From NCBI GenBank assembly GCA_017939945.1, contig JAGAZS010000345.1, positions 1 through 13,040 of the forward strand: a stretch of DNA of 13,040 nt, given 5' to 3'. The first letter of the stretch is position 1. The number at the start of each line of letters is the position of its first letter. This document shows positions 12,565 to 13,040 of the stretch, in pieces. Source of the stretch: Schwartzia sp. (in: firmicutes). Lineage in GTDB: Bacteria > Bacillota > Negativicutes > Selenomonadales > Selenomonadaceae. Made by a program: the position numbers and the translations under genes. A model generated the notes under the pieces. That model saw only the letters and a program-made list of their open reading frames with translations. It was not told the origin of the DNA and searched no databases.

Positions 12565-13040
12565 ATGGCAGATTGGAAAGAACGGTATCTGCAGCTTTGG
12601 AACAAGACGACAAAGCAGCAGCGGTACATTGCGCTGGGCGCGGTGATACTGCTCTTGGCTGCGATTGTCGGCGCCAGTTTTCTCTATGGCAGGAAGCCCG
12701 ACCTCGTGCCGCTCTTCACGAACATGGAGACGAAGGACGCCGGCGACGTTGTTGCAAAGCTGAATGAGCAGAAAGTTCCATATGAGGTGCAGGAGACCGA
12801 CGGCGGCGTCACGGTGCTCGTCTCGTCCAAGGACGTGCATACGGTTCGCCTCGATCTCGCCACGCAAGGACTGCCGCGCGGGCACAAGGGCTTTGAGATA
12901 TTCGACGACAGCAAGCTGGGCGTCACGGAGTTCCAGAACAAGGTCAATTATCTGCAGGCACTCCAAGGGGAACTGACACGAACCATTGAGCAGATCGCGG
13001 CGATTGACCGGGCCCGCGTTCATATCGTGCTTGCGGAGGA
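12565..13040 (+). CDS. fliF: Flagellar M-ring protein FliF (5' part, cut by the window)
   Basis: Forms the MS ring in the cytoplasmic membrane, the base on which the flagellum is built. 158 complete codons are visible, still open at the right edge. Residues 1-20 are cytoplasmic and basic; a membrane helix spans about 21-41 (YIALGAVILLLAAIVGASFL). The periplasmic ring-building region then begins: LVPLFTNMETKDAGDVVAKL, VPYEVQETDGGVTVLVSSKD, RLDLATQGLPRGHKGFEIFD, LGVTEFQNKVNYLQALQGEL and RTIEQIAAIDRARVHIVLAE, all typical of the YscJ/FliF family. ATG 12565 is preferred over the in-frame ATG 12556 because AAGGGA (12551-12556) sits 8 nt before it. Confidence 0.95.
   Translation, partial: MADWKERYLQLWNKTTKQQRYIALGAVILLLAAIVGASFLYGRKPDLVPLFTNMETKDAGDVVAKLNEQKVPYEVQETDGGVTVLVSSKDVHTVRLDLATQGLPRGHKGFEIFDDSKLGVTEFQNKVNYLQALQGELTRTIEQIAAIDRARVHIVLAE

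Noticed and set aside
1..13040. CRISPR array, tRNA or rRNA genes, insertion sequence, prophage or defence genes
   Set aside because: No regularly spaced repeats, no tRNA T-loop context, no transposase or phage-type frame and no anomalous gene block were seen on either strand.

Overview
The window (about 57% G+C, codons biased to G/C in third position) is ordinary chromosomal DNA of a motile Firmicute with strong AAGGAGG-type ribosome binding sites, TTG/GTG as well as ATG starts, CodY, HslVU and flagella. The gene order dprA-topA-trmFO-hslV-hslU-codY-flgB-flgC-fliE-fliF is the well known Bacillus order (smf-topA-gid-codV-clpQ-clpY-codY-flgB-flgC-fliE-fliF) minus codV/xerC. The base composition and protein flavour suggest a Negativicute such as an oral Selenomonas or Centipeda. 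This is inference; no 16S or other direct marker is present.

Layout. 1-118: the tail of an unidentified plus-strand gene and a bidirectional terminator. 131-1924 (minus): a membrane diguanylate cyclase with a periplasmic domain, seven membrane helices and GGDEF, with its own promoter at 1984-2012; just upstream on the same strand is a possible 24-residue membrane peptide. 2168-3073: a small folate transcription unit, comprising a free-standing protein resembling the N-terminal region of clostridial dihydropteroate synthases followed by folB, and closed by a strong terminator. 3118-9966: a tight housekeeping operon from a near-consensus promoter, with dprA (DNA uptake/RecA loading), topA (topoisomerase I), trmFO (tRNA m5U54 methylation) and hslVU (ATP-dependent protease), ended by a strong terminator. 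10042-10878: codY with an extended -10 promoter and two CodY-box-like sequences upstream, suggesting autoregulation. 11112 to the end: the start of the flagellar basal-body operon, flgB-flgC-fliE and the first 158 codons of fliF.

Functional themes. CodY senses nutrient state and, in Bacillus, represses motility; c-di-GMP made by the cyclase usually opposes motility. Both regulators lie within 11 kb of the flagellar operon here. The most unusual stretch is the 183-nt fliE-fliF gap, which carries a weak terminator-like hairpin, a CodY-like dyad, a 10-bp direct repeat and four further hairpins, inside an operon whose genes are normally closely packed. No insertion sequence, tRNA, rRNA, CRISPR array or defence system was seen. 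No intergenic gap exceeds 300 bases; the largest are 1925-2207 and 10879-11111, both described below. I found no convincing new multi-gene system; the candidates worth checking are regulatory and small-gene features.
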